Source: Acidovorax defluvii (lineage in GTDB: Bacteria; Pseudomonadota; Gammaproteobacteria; Burkholderiales; Burkholderiaceae_C). Taken from it: a stretch of DNA of 64,000 nucleotides. Position 1 is the stretch's first letter, and the number at the start of each line of letters is the position of its first letter. A program made the position numbers and the translations under genes. The notes beneath the pieces are model-generated. The model was not told where the DNA came from and made no database searches. It saw only the letters and a program-made list of their open reading frames with translations. The stretch spans positions 124,001 to 188,000 of the forward strand of contig QLTU01000005.1 in assembly GCA_003268905.1 (NCBI GenBank). The letters are read 5' to 3'. This document shows positions 1-9,838 of this stretch, one piece after another.

Positions 1-1264
1 CGCGGTAGATGAACATGATGATGTCGGCATCCTGCTCGATGGCGCCCGATTCGCGCAGGTCACTCATCATGGGGCGCTTGTCGGTGCGCTGCTCTACCGA
101 GCGGTTGAGCTGCGACAGCGCAATCACCGGACACTGCAGCTCCTTGGCCAGCATCTTCAGGCCCCGCGATATTTCGCCCAGCTCGGTGGCCCGGTTTTCG
201 CCCTGAGAACCGCTAGAGCCACTCATCAGCTGCAAATAGTCCACCACGATCAGGCCCAGCTTGCCGCACTGGCGCGCCAGGCGCCGAGCATTGGCGCGCA
301 GCTCACTGGGCGTAAGACCCGGTGTTTCGTCGATGTGCAGCGACACCGTGCGCAACTTTTCGATGGCTTCGGTCAGGCGCGGCCATTCTTCATCACTGAG
401 CTTGCCGGTGCGCAGGTTGCCCTGGTTGATGCGGCCAATCGAGCCGACGATACGCACGGCCAACTGGGCAGCGCCCATTTCCATCGAGAAGATAGCCACG
501 GGCAGGCCTTCGTTCAGCGCCACATGCTCCGCAATGTTCACCGCAAACGCCGTTTTACCCATGGACGGGCGCGCAGCCAGCACCACCATGTCGCCGGCCT
601 GCAGGCCCGAGGTCATGCGGTCAAGATCGATGAACCCGGTGGGCACGCCGGTGATGTCGTTGGGGTTGTCGGCCATCTCCTGCACGCGGTCGAGAAGGTC
701 CACCACCAGGGTGTCCATGGCCTGAAAGCCCTGCTTCATGCGCGAGCCTTCTTCACCGATGTTGAAGATTTTTTGCTCGGCCTCGTCGAGGATCTTGTCC
801 ACCGGCTTGCCCTGCGGGTTGAAGGCGTTGGTGGCGATTTCGTCGCTGGCCGTGACCAGCTTGCGCAGAATGGCCCGCTCGCGCACGATCTCGGCGTAGC
901 GGCGGATGTTGCTGGCGCTGGGCACATACTGCGCCAGGTTGTTCAGATATCCCAGCCCCCCAATTTCCTCGGCCTTGCCCAGCCCCTGAAGCTGCTCATA
1001 CACCGTGATCACGTCGGCAGGCTTGCTGGCATTGATCAGGCCGCCGATGGCGGCGTAGATCAGCTTGTGCTCGTAGCGATAGAAATCGCCGTCTTTGAGC
1101 AGATCGCCCACGCGGTCCCAGGCGTTGTTGTCCAGCAGCAGCCCGCCGAGCACGCTCGACTCTGCCTCGATCGAGTGCGGAGGCACGCGCAGCTGGGCAA
1201 TCTCGCGGTCCGGCATGGGCGGTGCGAAACCGTGGTCATCGAGCGGGGGGAAAACAGCAGACAT
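1..1264 (-). CDS. dnaB: Replicative DNA helicase DnaB (3' end cut by window)
   Basis: Ring helicase that unwinds DNA ahead of the replication fork and recruits primase. Reading the minus strand from the ATG at 1264 gives 421 codons without a stop, so the C-terminus lies beyond base 1. The N-terminal domain contains RVPPHSIEAE near residue 25. The RecA-type core shows Walker A ARPSMGKT with the catalytic Lys at about residue 237, and later DYLQLMSG and LSQLNRSVEQR, all typical of DnaB. It lies downstream of the rpsF-priB-rpsR-rplI operon, separated by a strong terminator, so it probably has its own promoter. An exact DnaA box lies 64 bases upstream of the start. Identification is secure; only the missing end is unknown. 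Confidence 0.97.
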   Translation of the reverse strand, partial: MSAVFPPLDDHGFAPPMPDREIAQLRVPPHSIEAESSVLGGLLLDNNAWDRVGDLLKDGDFYRYEHKLIYAAIGGLINASKPADVITVYEQLQGLGKAEEIGGLGYLNNLAQYVPSASNIRRYAEIVRERAILRKLVTASDEIATNAFNPQGKPVDKILDEAEQKIFNIGEEGSRMKQGFQAMDTLVVDLLDRVQEMADNPNDITGVPTGFIDLDRMTSGLQAGDMVVLAARPSMGKTAFAVNIAEHVALNEGLPVAIFSMEMGAAQLAVRIVGSIGRINQGNLRTGKLSDEEWPRLTEAIEKLRTVSLHIDETPGLTPSELRANARRLARQCGKLGLIVVDYLQLMSGSSGSQGENRATELGEISRGLKMLAKELQCPVIALSQLNRSVEQRTDKRPMMSDLRESGAIEQDADIIMFIYR

Positions 1265-1327
1265 GGGGTTCCTTGGGGCAAGCCTTTAATGCTAGCGCAG
1301 AGCGGCCTGACGGGATGGGGACAAGCC

Positions 1328-1336
1328 TGTGGATAA
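1328..1336 (-). promoter_or_regulatory. DnaA box upstream of dnaB
   Basis: The minus strand reads TTATCCACA, an exact match to the strong DnaA box (TTATNCACA). It lies in the short dnaB leader, 64 bases before the start codon. This would allow the initiator protein to influence helicase transcription, but binding is inferred from sequence alone. Confidence 0.5.
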
Positions 1337-1381
1337 CCACGGGGAAGGCTGTGGGTTGCCCTGTATGGTTGCACCGCACCA

Positions 1382-1413
1382 AAAACAAAAGCCGCCCGAG
1401 GGCGGCTTTTGTG
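1382..1413 (-). terminator. Rho-independent terminator of the rpsF operon
   Basis: GCCGCCC-GAG-GGCGGC forms the hairpin at 1391-1407, flanked by A-rich sequence on the left and TTTTGTG on the right. Read on the minus strand, the stem is followed by TTTTGTTTTT. It lies 31 bases after the rplI stop and before dnaB, so it ends the ribosomal-protein operon. Confidence 0.88.
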
Positions 1414-1443
1414 CATCGTCACGAAATGACGATCAGGCGACGA

Positions 1444-1896
1444 TCAGGCGCTTTCGCCGTAGACCGACACGTTGACTTCAACAACCACGTCGGTGTGCAG
1501 AGCCACGCTCACCGATGTGTCGCTCACCACCTTGATGGGGCCGTTAGGCAGGCGAATCTGGGCCTTGGCGACCTTGTAGCCTTGCTTGTTCAGCTCTTCG
1601 GCGATGTCGTGGTTGGTCACGGAACCAAACAGACGGCCATCCACACCGGCCTTTTGCGTCAGCTTGACGGTGGTGCCAACCAGCTTTTCGCCTTGGGCCT
1701 GGGCTTCTGCCAGCTTGGCAGCAGCCGCCTTTTCGAGTTCGGCGCGCTTGGCTTCGAACTCGGCCTTGGCCGATTCGGTGGCGCGGCGTGCGCGGCCCGA
1801 AGGGATCAGGAAGTTGCGGGCATAGCCGTCTTTGACCTTGACGATTTCGCCGAGGTTGCCGAGGTTCACAACCTTGTCGAGCAGAATGATTTGCAT
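1444..1896 (-). CDS. rplI: 50S ribosomal protein L9
   Basis: Binds 23S rRNA near the L1 stalk and helps maintain reading frame. The 150-residue length is normal. The N-terminus [19 protein letters not shown] and the [13 protein letters not shown] segment are the L9 signature. A charged central helix (about 40-75) connects to the C-terminal domain. It is the last gene of rpsF-priB-rpsR-rplI, 12 bases after rpsR, and is followed by a terminator. Confidence 0.97.
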   Translation of the reverse strand: MQIILLDKVVNLGNLGEIVKVKDGYARNFLIPSGRARRATESAKAEFEAKRAELEKAAAAKLAEAQAQGEKLVGTTVKLTQKAGVDGRLFGSVTNHDIAEELNKQGYKVAKAQIRLPNGPIKVVSDTSVSVALHTDVVVEVNVSVYGESA

Positions 1897-1908
1897 GGGT
1901 TGTGCTCC

Positions 1909-2190
1909 TTAGATCTTGTGCTGGTCGCTGTAAGGCACCAGGGCCAGGAAGCGGGCGCGCTTGATGGCGGTATTCAGCTGACGCTGGAAGATGGCGCGCG
2001 TGCCGGTCAGGCGTGCGGGGATGATCTTGCCGTTTTCGGCGATGAAATCGCGCAGCGTGTCGACATCTTTGTAGTCGATTTCTTCAACACCCGTCACCGT
2101 GAAGCGGCAAAAGCGCTTGCGCTTGAACAGCAGGGACTGGGTGTTGCGCTTTGGGCGCTTGTCTTTGTTGAACTTCTTGAACGTGGCCAT
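1909..2190 (-). CDS. rpsR: 30S ribosomal protein S18
   Basis: Small-subunit protein that forms a heterodimer with S6 on the platform. The 93 residues include the conserved region [13 protein letters not shown] and [19 protein letters not shown]. The N-terminus is slightly extended and Lys-rich. It sits between priB and rplI, the usual proteobacterial order, so S6 and S18 are made from one mRNA. Confidence 0.97.
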   Translation of the reverse strand: MATFKKFNKDKRPKRNTQSLLFKRKRFCRFTVTGVEEIDYKDVDTLRDFIAENGKIIPARLTGTRAIFQRQLNTAIKRARFLALVPYSDQHKI

Positions 2191-2207
2191 TGCGGACCCC
2201 TTGCAAA

Positions 2208-2498
2208 TTAATTTTGTTGAATATCCTGGATGTGGAGCACTGCATTCTTGCCATTGCGTGGCGTGGCCAGAAACCCACTGAAAGTCCAGAGACTTCCGAT
2301 GTTCTGCCTTGCCAGACGCTCAGCCATTGCACCAAAGGCAACGGCTTTCATGGCGGCCTTGACTTCGCGGGGGTGGCCTGCCTCGTCTTGCTGCGACTCG
2401 TGTTCGAGACGCAGCGCAATGGCAGGCAATCCGGCGGGCGTGTAGCGCAGGGCCTCAGCCTCTGCGATACAAGCGGTCAAGACAACGCGGTTCTCCAC
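2208..2498 (-). CDS. priB: Primosomal replication protein N (PriB)
   Basis: Single-stranded-DNA-binding OB-fold protein that stabilises PriA on stalled forks during replication restart. At 96 residues it has the normal size, and it has the OB-fold pattern of alternating beta strands, beginning [20 protein letters not shown]. It lies between rpsF and rpsR, the canonical location of priB, 17 bases from rpsR. Position and sequence agree; confusion with a short SSB is unlikely. Confidence 0.93.
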   Translation of the reverse strand: MENRVVLTACIAEAEALRYTPAGLPAIALRLEHESQQDEAGHPREVKAAMKAVAFGAMAERLARQNIGSLWTFSGFLATPRNGKNAVLHIQDIQQN

Positions 2499-2518
2499 TC
2501 CTCAGGCTGAACTGTCAA

Positions 2519-2938
2519 TCAGCGATCGCCAGAACGCTCGCCACGGTCACCGCGGTCACCGCCACGGTCGCCAGCAGCTGCGTATTCAGCTTGGCTGACC
2601 TTGCGGGCTTCTTCGCGCTCGACAGTCTTCATCATCGAAGAGGGGCCGGTATCGGCCTTCTTCTTCTGCACCGTCAGGTGGCGCAGCACGGCGTCGTTGA
2701 ACTTGAAGGCGTGCTCCAGTTCAGCCATCACGGCCTGGTCGGCTTCAATGTTGACGCACAGGTAGTGGGCCTTGGCCAGCTTGTTGATCAGGTACGCCAG
2801 TTGACGGCGGCCCCAGTCTTCAACGCGGTGCACCTTGCCACCGCCAGCGGTGATCATGCCCTTGTAGCGCTCCAGCATGGCTGGAACTTGTTCGCTTTGA
2901 TCCGGATGGATCAACAAAATGATTTCGTAATGACGCAT
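2519..2938 (-). CDS. rpsF: 30S ribosomal protein S6
   Basis: Partner of S18 in the ribosomal platform. The start at 2938 ([19 protein letters not shown]) is preceded by AAGGAG, and longer upstream readings lack homology. The body ends around residue 100 ([13 protein letters not shown]). A tail follows that is made of imperfect Gly-Asp-Arg units ([17 protein letters not shown]), low in complexity and probably disordered. It is first in the operon; a promoter and a leader hairpin lie upstream. Confidence 0.97.
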   Translation of the reverse strand: MRHYEIILLIHPDQSEQVPAMLERYKGMITAGGGKVHRVEDWGRRQLAYLINKLAKAHYLCVNIEADQAVMAELEHAFKFNDAVLRHLTVQKKKADTGPSSMMKTVEREEARKVSQAEYAAAGDRGGDRGDRGERSGDR

Positions 2939-2974
2939 GCATACTCCTTCTGGGTAAGACCACCCGTTGCGTCC

Positions 2975-3000
2975 CAATCTCGTCGATCTTGTCGAGATTG
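2975..3000 (-). promoter_or_regulatory. Hairpin in the rpsF leader, possible S6:S18 site
   Basis: CAATCTCG at 2975-2982 pairs exactly with CGAGATTG at 2993-3000 around a 10-base loop. It lies in the untranslated leader between the predicted rpsF start of transcription and the start codon. In many bacteria the S6:S18 complex represses its own operon by binding an rpsF leader stem-loop. The hairpin is seen; that it is this site is an inference. Confidence 0.4.
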
Positions 3001-3026
3001 CGCGGTGTGGCAAGGCAAAGCCGGTG

Positions 3027-3056
3027 ATTATAGCCCGCATCTTTGCGGCTTGTACA
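3027..3056 (-). promoter_or_regulatory. Sigma-70 promoter for rpsF-priB-rpsR-rplI
   Basis: On the minus strand a perfect -10 TATAAT (3027-3032) is preceded by TGTACA (3051-3056, 4 of 6 to TTGACA) with an 18-base spacer. Transcription would start near 3019, giving a leader of about 80 bases that includes the hairpin at 2975-3000. Confidence 0.65.
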
Positions 3057-3126
3057 CTCCCGGCCTGACCACTGCCGCGTGGCGTGCCATTTCGCGCGAC
3101 CAAAACGGCGCCTGGCTTCCACAGCC

Positions 3127-3152
3127 CTTGAAATACGGCCCGCCCGCCCCAT
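3127..3152 (+). promoter_or_regulatory. Sigma-32 heat-shock promoter of grpE-dnaK-dnaJ
   Basis: CTTGAAA (3127-3133), 13 bases, then CCCCAT (3147-3152). This is an essentially perfect match to the RpoH consensus (CTTGAAA, 11-16 bases, CCCCATnT). Start of transcription would fall near 3160, about 30 bases before the grpE start. No CIRCE element was seen, so control by RpoH rather than HrcA is the simplest reading. Confidence 0.85.
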
Positions 3153-3189
3153 TCTTTTCGCGTATCCGTTCGTTTCAAAAAATTCCGAT

Positions 3190-3741
3190 ATGTCCGATAA
3201 CAGCCAGCAATCCCCCAACCAAAGCACTCCCGCCCCCGAAGAAGTCGAAGCCGCCATGGCAGCCCACGCTTCTGACGAAATGGCCCGCCTGCAGGGCGAA
3301 CTGGCCGAAATCAAGGCAAAAAGCGCTGAACTGGCGGACCAGTTCCTGCGCGCCAAGGCCGAGGCGGAAAACGCCCGTCGCCGCGCAGAAGACGAGGTGT
3401 CCAAAGCCCGCAAATTCGGCATCGAAAGCTTTGCCGAAAGCCTGCTTCCCGTGGCAGACAGTCTGGACGCAGCACTGGCCATCCAGAACGCGACGGCCCA
3501 GCAACTGCGCGAGGGCTCCGACGCCACGCTGCGCCAGTTGACTGCTGCGCTGGAGCGCAACAAGGTGCTGGCCATCAACCCGGCCGCCGGCGACAAGTTC
3601 GACCCCCACCAGCACCAGGCCATCAGCGTGGTGCCTGCCGACCAAGAGGCGAACACGGTGGTGTCCGTGCTGCAAAAGGGCTACTTGATCTCGGAGCGCG
3701 TGCTGCGCCCCGCGCTGGTGACGGTCACCGCCCCCAAATAA
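3190..3741 (+). CDS. grpE: Nucleotide exchange factor GrpE
   Basis: Releases ADP from DnaK in the Hsp70 cycle. The 183-residue form starting [11 protein letters not shown] is chosen because the heat-shock promoter would start transcription at about 3160, which excludes the longer in-frame reading. An acidic, disordered N-terminus (1-35) leads into a long coiled coil (about 35-85) and then the beta-rich head, including [10 protein letters not shown] and [21 protein letters not shown]. First gene of grpE-dnaK-dnaJ. Confidence 0.96.
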   Translation: MSDNSQQSPNQSTPAPEEVEAAMAAHASDEMARLQGELAEIKAKSAELADQFLRAKAEAENARRRAEDEVSKARKFGIESFAESLLPVADSLDAALAIQNATAQQLREGSDATLRQLTAALERNKVLAINPAAGDKFDPHQHQAISVVPADQEANTVVSVLQKGYLISERVLRPALVTVTAPK

Positions 3742-3756
3742 ATTTCTGGAAAACAA

Positions 3757-3781
3757 CTTGAACCCGTTCAAGTTATCCACA
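3757..3781 (+). promoter_or_regulatory. Inverted repeat plus DnaA box before dnaK
   Basis: CTTGAAC-CC-GTTCAAG is a perfect 7-base inverted repeat at 3757-3772. It is followed directly by TTATCCACA (3773-3781), an exact DnaA box. The left arm also resembles a sigma-32 -35 element, but no convincing -10 follows at the right distance. It may be an operator, a processing hairpin or a second weak promoter; the sequence does not decide. Confidence 0.4.
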
Positions 3782-3823
3782 AGTTACTAGCTATCCAATC
3801 ATTCAAACATCGCGGAGAAGAAC

Positions 3824-5770
<1,947 letters not shown>

Positions 5771-5794
5771 AGCAGCCCCGTTGCTGACCCGAGC

Positions 5795-5832
5795 CGCCGC
5801 GCTGGGCCCCTTTTCAGGGTGCCTGCGCGGCG
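5795..5832 (+). promoter_or_regulatory. Hairpin in the dnaK-dnaJ spacer
   Basis: CGCCGCGC (5795-5802) pairs with GCGCGGCG (5825-5832), with an inner CCC/GGG pairing around a TTTTCA loop. No T-run follows, so it is not a classic terminator. It could lower dnaJ expression relative to dnaK or protect the upstream mRNA after cleavage. Confidence 0.5.
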
Positions 5833-5860
5833 TTCCTCTTCCAACCAGGCTGATTCATCC

Positions 5861-7006
5861 ATGTCCAAAAGAGACTATTACGAGGTCCTCGGCGTTCCCA
5901 AAAACGCTTCCGAGGACGAAATCAAGAAGGCTTATCGCAAGTTGGCGATGAAGCACCACCCTGACCGCAATCAGGGGGATACCGCCAAGGGCGCCGAAGA
6001 AAAGTTCAAAGAGGCCAAAGAGGCCTACGAGATGCTTTCGGACGCACAAAAGCGCGCCGCCTACGACCAGTATGGCCACGCCGGCGTGGACCCGAACATG
6101 CGCGGTCCTGGCGGGCCCGGTGCGGAAGGTTTTGGTGGCTTTGCCGAGGCCTTTGGCGACATCTTTGGCGACATGTTCGGCCAGCAGGGTGGGCGCGGGC
6201 GTGGCGCGGGGGGCCGTCAGGTGTACCGCGGCAGCGACCTCAGCTACGCCATGGAAATCACCCTCGAAGAGGCCGCGCGCGGCAAGGATGCGCAGATCCG
6301 CATTCCCTCGTGGGAAAGCTGCGACACCTGCCACGGCAGCGGCGCCAAACCCGGCACCAGTGCCAAGACCTGCACCACCTGCACAGGCAGCGGCACGGTG
6401 CAGATGCGCCAGGGCTTCTTCAGTGTGCAGCAGACCTGCCCGCACTGCCGGGGCACGGGCAAGATCATTCCCGAGCCCTGCACCACCTGCTCCGGCCAGG
6501 GCAAGCTCAAGAAGCAAAAGACGCTGGAAGTGAAGATTCCGGCGGGCATCGACGACGGCATGCGCATCCGCAGCACCGGCAACGGCGAACCGGGCACCAA
6601 CGGCGGGCCACCGGGCGACTTGTACATCGAGATCCGCCTGAAGAAACACGACATCTTCGAGCGCGACGGTGACGACCTGCATTGCCAGGTGCCCGTGAGC
6701 TTCATCACGGCGGCGCTGGGCGGCGAGATCGAAGTGCCCACGCTGGCCGGCAAGGCCGCCATCGACATCCCCGAAGGCACGCAGGCCGGCAAGCAGTTTC
6801 GCCTGCGCGGCAAGGGCATCAAGGGCGTGCGCGCCAGCTACCCCGGTGACCTGTATTGCCACATCGCGGTGGAGACGCCCGTCAAGCTCACCGAGCACCA
6901 GCGCAAGCTGCTGCGTGAGCTGGAAGACTCGCTGAAAAAAGGCGGCGGCCGCCACTCGCCCAGCGGCGAAAGCTGGACCGACCGGTTGAAAAACTTCTTC
7001 AGCTAA
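5861..7006 (+). CDS. dnaJ: Chaperone protein DnaJ (Hsp40)
   Basis: Delivers substrates to DnaK and stimulates its ATPase. The start [12 protein letters not shown] at 5861 is chosen because the J domain begins there. HPD lies at residues 33-35, a Gly/Phe-rich linker at about 75-125, then four CxxCxGxG zinc motifs ([32 protein letters not shown]) and the C-terminal substrate domain. The 381-residue length is normal. The ribosome site is weak (AGG, 13 bases upstream). A terminator follows. Confidence 0.98.
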   Translation: MSKRDYYEVLGVPKNASEDEIKKAYRKLAMKHHPDRNQGDTAKGAEEKFKEAKEAYEMLSDAQKRAAYDQYGHAGVDPNMRGPGGPGAEGFGGFAEAFGDIFGDMFGQQGGRGRGAGGRQVYRGSDLSYAMEITLEEAARGKDAQIRIPSWESCDTCHGSGAKPGTSAKTCTTCTGSGTVQMRQGFFSVQQTCPHCRGTGKIIPEPCTTCSGQGKLKKQKTLEVKIPAGIDDGMRIRSTGNGEPGTNGGPPGDLYIEIRLKKHDIFERDGDDLHCQVPVSFITAALGGEIEVPTLAGKAAIDIPEGTQAGKQFRLRGKGIKGVRASYPGDLYCHIAVETPVKLTEHQRKLLRELEDSLKKGGGRHSPSGESWTDRLKNFFS

Positions 7007-7037
7007 ACACCGCACAGCAGCGCTGCCCGTTGCACCC

Positions 7038-7073
7038 AAGGCTGCCCCGCTTAGCGCCGGGCAGCCTTTTTTA
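7038..7073 (+). terminator. Rho-independent terminator after dnaJ
   Basis: AAGGCTGCCC (7038-7047) pairs perfectly with GGGCAGCCTT (7059-7068) and is followed by TTTTTTATT. This 10-base stem with a T-run closes the grpE-dnaK-dnaJ operon. Confidence 0.93.
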
Positions 7074-7254
7074 TTGCCCCGGCCCATGCGCCCACGGTGC
7101 CCTCGTGCGCCACATGCGCCACCTGCACACGCAGGTCTCAGCCCATTTTTACCAGCGCCCCCTGACCTGCATCACGCGGCCGCCCGCTCCCACCCACGGC
7201 AGCGGCCCCCCTGCGCGCTACGATGGCAGCCATTGGCACGCATGGAGAACTGCA

Positions 7255-8619
7255 ATGGAAGTCAACATCACCTTTCTGGGCGGCGCCAGCACCGTCACTG
7301 GCTCGAAATACCTGGTGCGCCACAACGGCCACAGCATGCTGGTCGATTGCGGCCTGTTCCAGGGCTACAAGCAACTGCGCCAGCGCAACTGGCAGCCGCT
7401 GCCCGTCACGCCGCACCAGATTGACGCGGTGGTATTGAGCCACGCGCACCTGGACCACAGCGGTTACCTGCCCCTGCTGGCTCGCGATGGCTACACCAAA
7501 TCCATCCACTGCACCCCGGGCACGCGTGACCTGTGCGCCATCCTGCTGCCCGACAGCGGCCATCTGCAGGAAGAAGACGCCGCCTTTTTGAACCGCCACC
7601 AGCTCTCGCAGCACGCACCGGCGCTGCCGCTCTACACGCGGCTCGATGCGCAGCACTGCATGAAGCAGTTCCGCACCCATGCGTTCCACAAGGCGTTTGA
7701 GCCGATTCCCGGCTGGCGCGTCACTTTTACGCCGGCCGGGCATATCCTGGGCGCGGCCAGCGTGCTGCTGGAAGTGGGCGGGCGGCGCATTCTGTTCTCG
7801 GGCGACCTGGGCCGTCCTGACGACCTGGTCATGAACCCGCCCGAGGCGCCGCCCCAGGCCGACACCGTGCTGGTCGAATCCACCTACGGCGACCGCCAGC
7901 ACGGGCAGGAGGACATCCTGCAAGAGCTGGGCCCCGCCCTGCAACGCCTGTCCCAGCGCGGCGGCGTCGCCGTGGTGCCGGTGTTTGCCGTGGGCCGGGC
8001 GCAGGCCGTGCTGCATGCCATCAACCTGCTCAAGAAACAGGGCACCATCGCCCGCTCGCTGCCAGTTTTTCTGGACAGCCCCATGGCCGTGAGCACCACC
8101 GGTCTGTTTGCGCACCACACAGGCGAGCACCGGCTCACCGCGCACGAGGCAGACGCCCTCTCGCACACGGCCACCATGGTGCAGACCACCGACGAATCGA
8201 AGGCCCTGGCACGGCGCCACGGCCCCATGGTGATCCTGTCGGCCAGCGGCATGGCCACGGGCGGGCGCGTGCTGCACCACCTTGCGCTGTATGCGGGCGA
8301 CCACCGCAACATGATCATCATCACCGGCTACCAGGCGCCGGGCACGCGCGGCGCGCGCATTGCCAGCGGCGAAAAGACCACCCGCATCCACGGGCAGGAT
8401 GTGGATGTGCGCGCCGAAGTGGTGCAGCTCACCTCTGCCTCGGCCCACGCCGACGCCAACCAGACCCTGGCCTGGCTGCGCAGCATGGGGCATGCGCCCG
8501 ACCGGGTGTATGTGGTGCACGGTGAGATGGGCGCGGCCGACATGCTGCGCCAGCGCATCGAACATGAACTGCGCTGGCGTGCCGCTGTGCCCGAGCACGG
8601 CAGCACCCTGACCGCCTGA
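7255..8619 (+). CDS. Beta-CASP metallo-beta-lactamase-fold hydrolase
   Basis: Likely a zinc-dependent RNA hydrolase of the CPSF73/YSH1-like bacterial group, acting in the cytoplasm. The zinc motif HAHLDH is at residues 63-68. Further metal or beta-CASP motifs are GDLGRPDD, VLVESTYGDRQH, SASGMATGGRVLHHL and VVHGE near the C-terminus. The start MEVNITFLGGASTVTGSKY at 7255 aligns with the fold; the upstream in-frame extension runs back through the dnaJ terminator. Length is 454 residues. It appears monocistronic. The natural substrate cannot be told from sequence. Confidence 0.85.
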   Translation: MEVNITFLGGASTVTGSKYLVRHNGHSMLVDCGLFQGYKQLRQRNWQPLPVTPHQIDAVVLSHAHLDHSGYLPLLARDGYTKSIHCTPGTRDLCAILLPDSGHLQEEDAAFLNRHQLSQHAPALPLYTRLDAQHCMKQFRTHAFHKAFEPIPGWRVTFTPAGHILGAASVLLEVGGRRILFSGDLGRPDDLVMNPPEAPPQADTVLVESTYGDRQHGQEDILQELGPALQRLSQRGGVAVVPVFAVGRAQAVLHAINLLKKQGTIARSLPVFLDSPMAVSTTGLFAHHTGEHRLTAHEADALSHTATMVQTTDESKALARRHGPMVILSASGMATGGRVLHHLALYAGDHRNMIIITGYQAPGTRGARIASGEKTTRIHGQDVDVRAEVVQLTSASAHADANQTLAWLRSMGHAPDRVYVVHGEMGAADMLRQRIEHELRWRAAVPEHGSTLTA

Positions 8620-8655
8620 GGGGGCACAAAGCCAGGCGCTTCAGGCAGCATGCTT

Positions 8656-8680
8656 CAAAAAAAAGAGCGCTTTGCGCTCG
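8656..8680 (-). terminator. Hairpin with T-run on the minus strand
   Basis: GAGCGC-TTT-GCGCTC (8665-8679) is preceded on the plus strand by eight As. Read on the minus strand it is a compact stem followed by TTTTTTTT, an ideal intrinsic terminator. On the plus strand the tail is only GTCTTTATT, so it may still weakly terminate the gene ending at 8619. No minus-strand gene that it would serve is visible nearby. Confidence 0.6.
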
Positions 8681-8863
8681 TCTTTATTGGCTTTCAATCA
8701 CAAAAGCAGCTGAAATGCTTTAAAAGCAAGCGCAAGCAGCTCACTTTTTTGACAAACTAAGCCCTTGCGCGATGAAAACCATCGCGTTTGGCGATGGCAA
8801 ACACCAAAAATTGGGACGAAAATCGCAAGTCTTCTCAAAACAAGAAGACTGCACACCGCCCCC
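8681..8863 (+). promoter_or_regulatory. Leader of the LysR gene with overlapping inverted repeats
   Basis: No coding region is supported here. It holds a degenerate copy of the AGCGCTT-type palindromic repeat (about 8690-8750). Two inverted repeats share an arm: GCGATG-AAAAC-CATCGC (8769-8785) and CCATCGC-GTTTG-GCGATGG (8779-8797). Both are perfect and mutually exclusive. As they lie 70-95 bases before a LysR-family gene, an autoregulatory operator is plausible, but an RNA switch-like structure is equally possible. Confidence 0.45.
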
Positions 8864-9802
8864 ATGAAAAGCTCCGAGCGCAGTTTTGCGCGCCGCATTG
8901 ATCTCACCTCGCTGCAATTGTTTGTGGCAGTGTGCGAGCTCGGCAGCATTGGCCGCGCGGCCGAGCGCGAGTTCATTGCGGCATCGGCCGTGAGCAAGCG
9001 GCTGTCCGACCTGGAAACCGCTGTGGACACCGCCCTGCTCTACCGCCATAGCCGGGGCGTCACGCTCACGCCGGCGGGCGAAAGCCTGCTGCACCATGCG
9101 CGCACGGTGCTGTTTGGCCTGGAGCGCATGCAGGGCGAGCTGAGCGAATACGCCGAAGGCGTGCGCGGCCATGTGCGCATGCACGCCAACATCTCGGCCA
9201 TCGTGCAGTTTCTGCCCGAAGACCTGGGCGCTTTTGCGCGCGCGCACAGCCAGGTGAAGATCGACCTGCAAGAACACCTCTCCAGCGATGTGCTGCACGC
9301 CGTGCAGGAAGGCGCGGCCGATCTGGGCATCTGCAACACCGGCGGGCCCGGCGCCGCCGACCTGCAAAGCCGCCCCTATCGGACCGATCATTTGGTGCTG
9401 GTTGTGCCTGCAGCGCACGCCCTGTCTGCGCAAGCAGCTATCAATTTTGAAGAGGTGCTGGACTGGGACATCGTCGGCCTGCACGCCAACAGCAGCATCA
9501 GCCTGGCCATGCGCGCTGCCGCCGCTGCCGCTGGACGCCCGCTGCGCCAGCGCATCCAGGTCACCGGGCTCGATGCCATGTGCCGCATGATCGACAACGG
9601 CTTGGGCGTGGGCCTGCTGCCCGACCGGGCCTTTGCCCTCATGCACGGCGTGGGCCGCCTGCAAGCCATTCCCCTGACCGACCCCTGGGCCCAGCGCGAG
9701 CTGCGTGTGGTGGCCCGCGACTTCGATGCCCTGCCCGTGACGGCACGGCTGCTGGTGGAGCACCTGATTCGCCCGGCTGCCGGCACTTTCACGCCCACCT
9801 AA
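8864..9802 (+). CDS. LysR-family transcriptional regulator
   Basis: DNA-binding regulator of 312 residues. The start MKSSERSFARRIDLTSLQLFVAV is used because the winged helix-turn-helix (about 13-72: GSIGRAAEREFIAASAVSKRL) follows directly. The periplasmic-binding-protein-like effector domain covers about 95-300. It lies only 36 bases before leuC on the same strand, so it may regulate, or be co-transcribed with, the leucine genes; the effector is unknown. A stretch near 9433-9452 resembles one arm of the dispersed palindromic repeat. Confidence 0.9.
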   Translation: MKSSERSFARRIDLTSLQLFVAVCELGSIGRAAEREFIAASAVSKRLSDLETAVDTALLYRHSRGVTLTPAGESLLHHARTVLFGLERMQGELSEYAEGVRGHVRMHANISAIVQFLPEDLGAFARAHSQVKIDLQEHLSSDVLHAVQEGAADLGICNTGGPGAADLQSRPYRTDHLVLVVPAAHALSAQAAINFEEVLDWDIVGLHANSSISLAMRAAAAAAGRPLRQRIQVTGLDAMCRMIDNGLGVGLLPDRAFALMHGVGRLQAIPLTDPWAQRELRVVARDFDALPVTARLLVEHLIRPAAGTFTPT

Positions 9803-9838
9803 AATCCAACTTATCCACCCCCACGAAAAGAGACCGCC

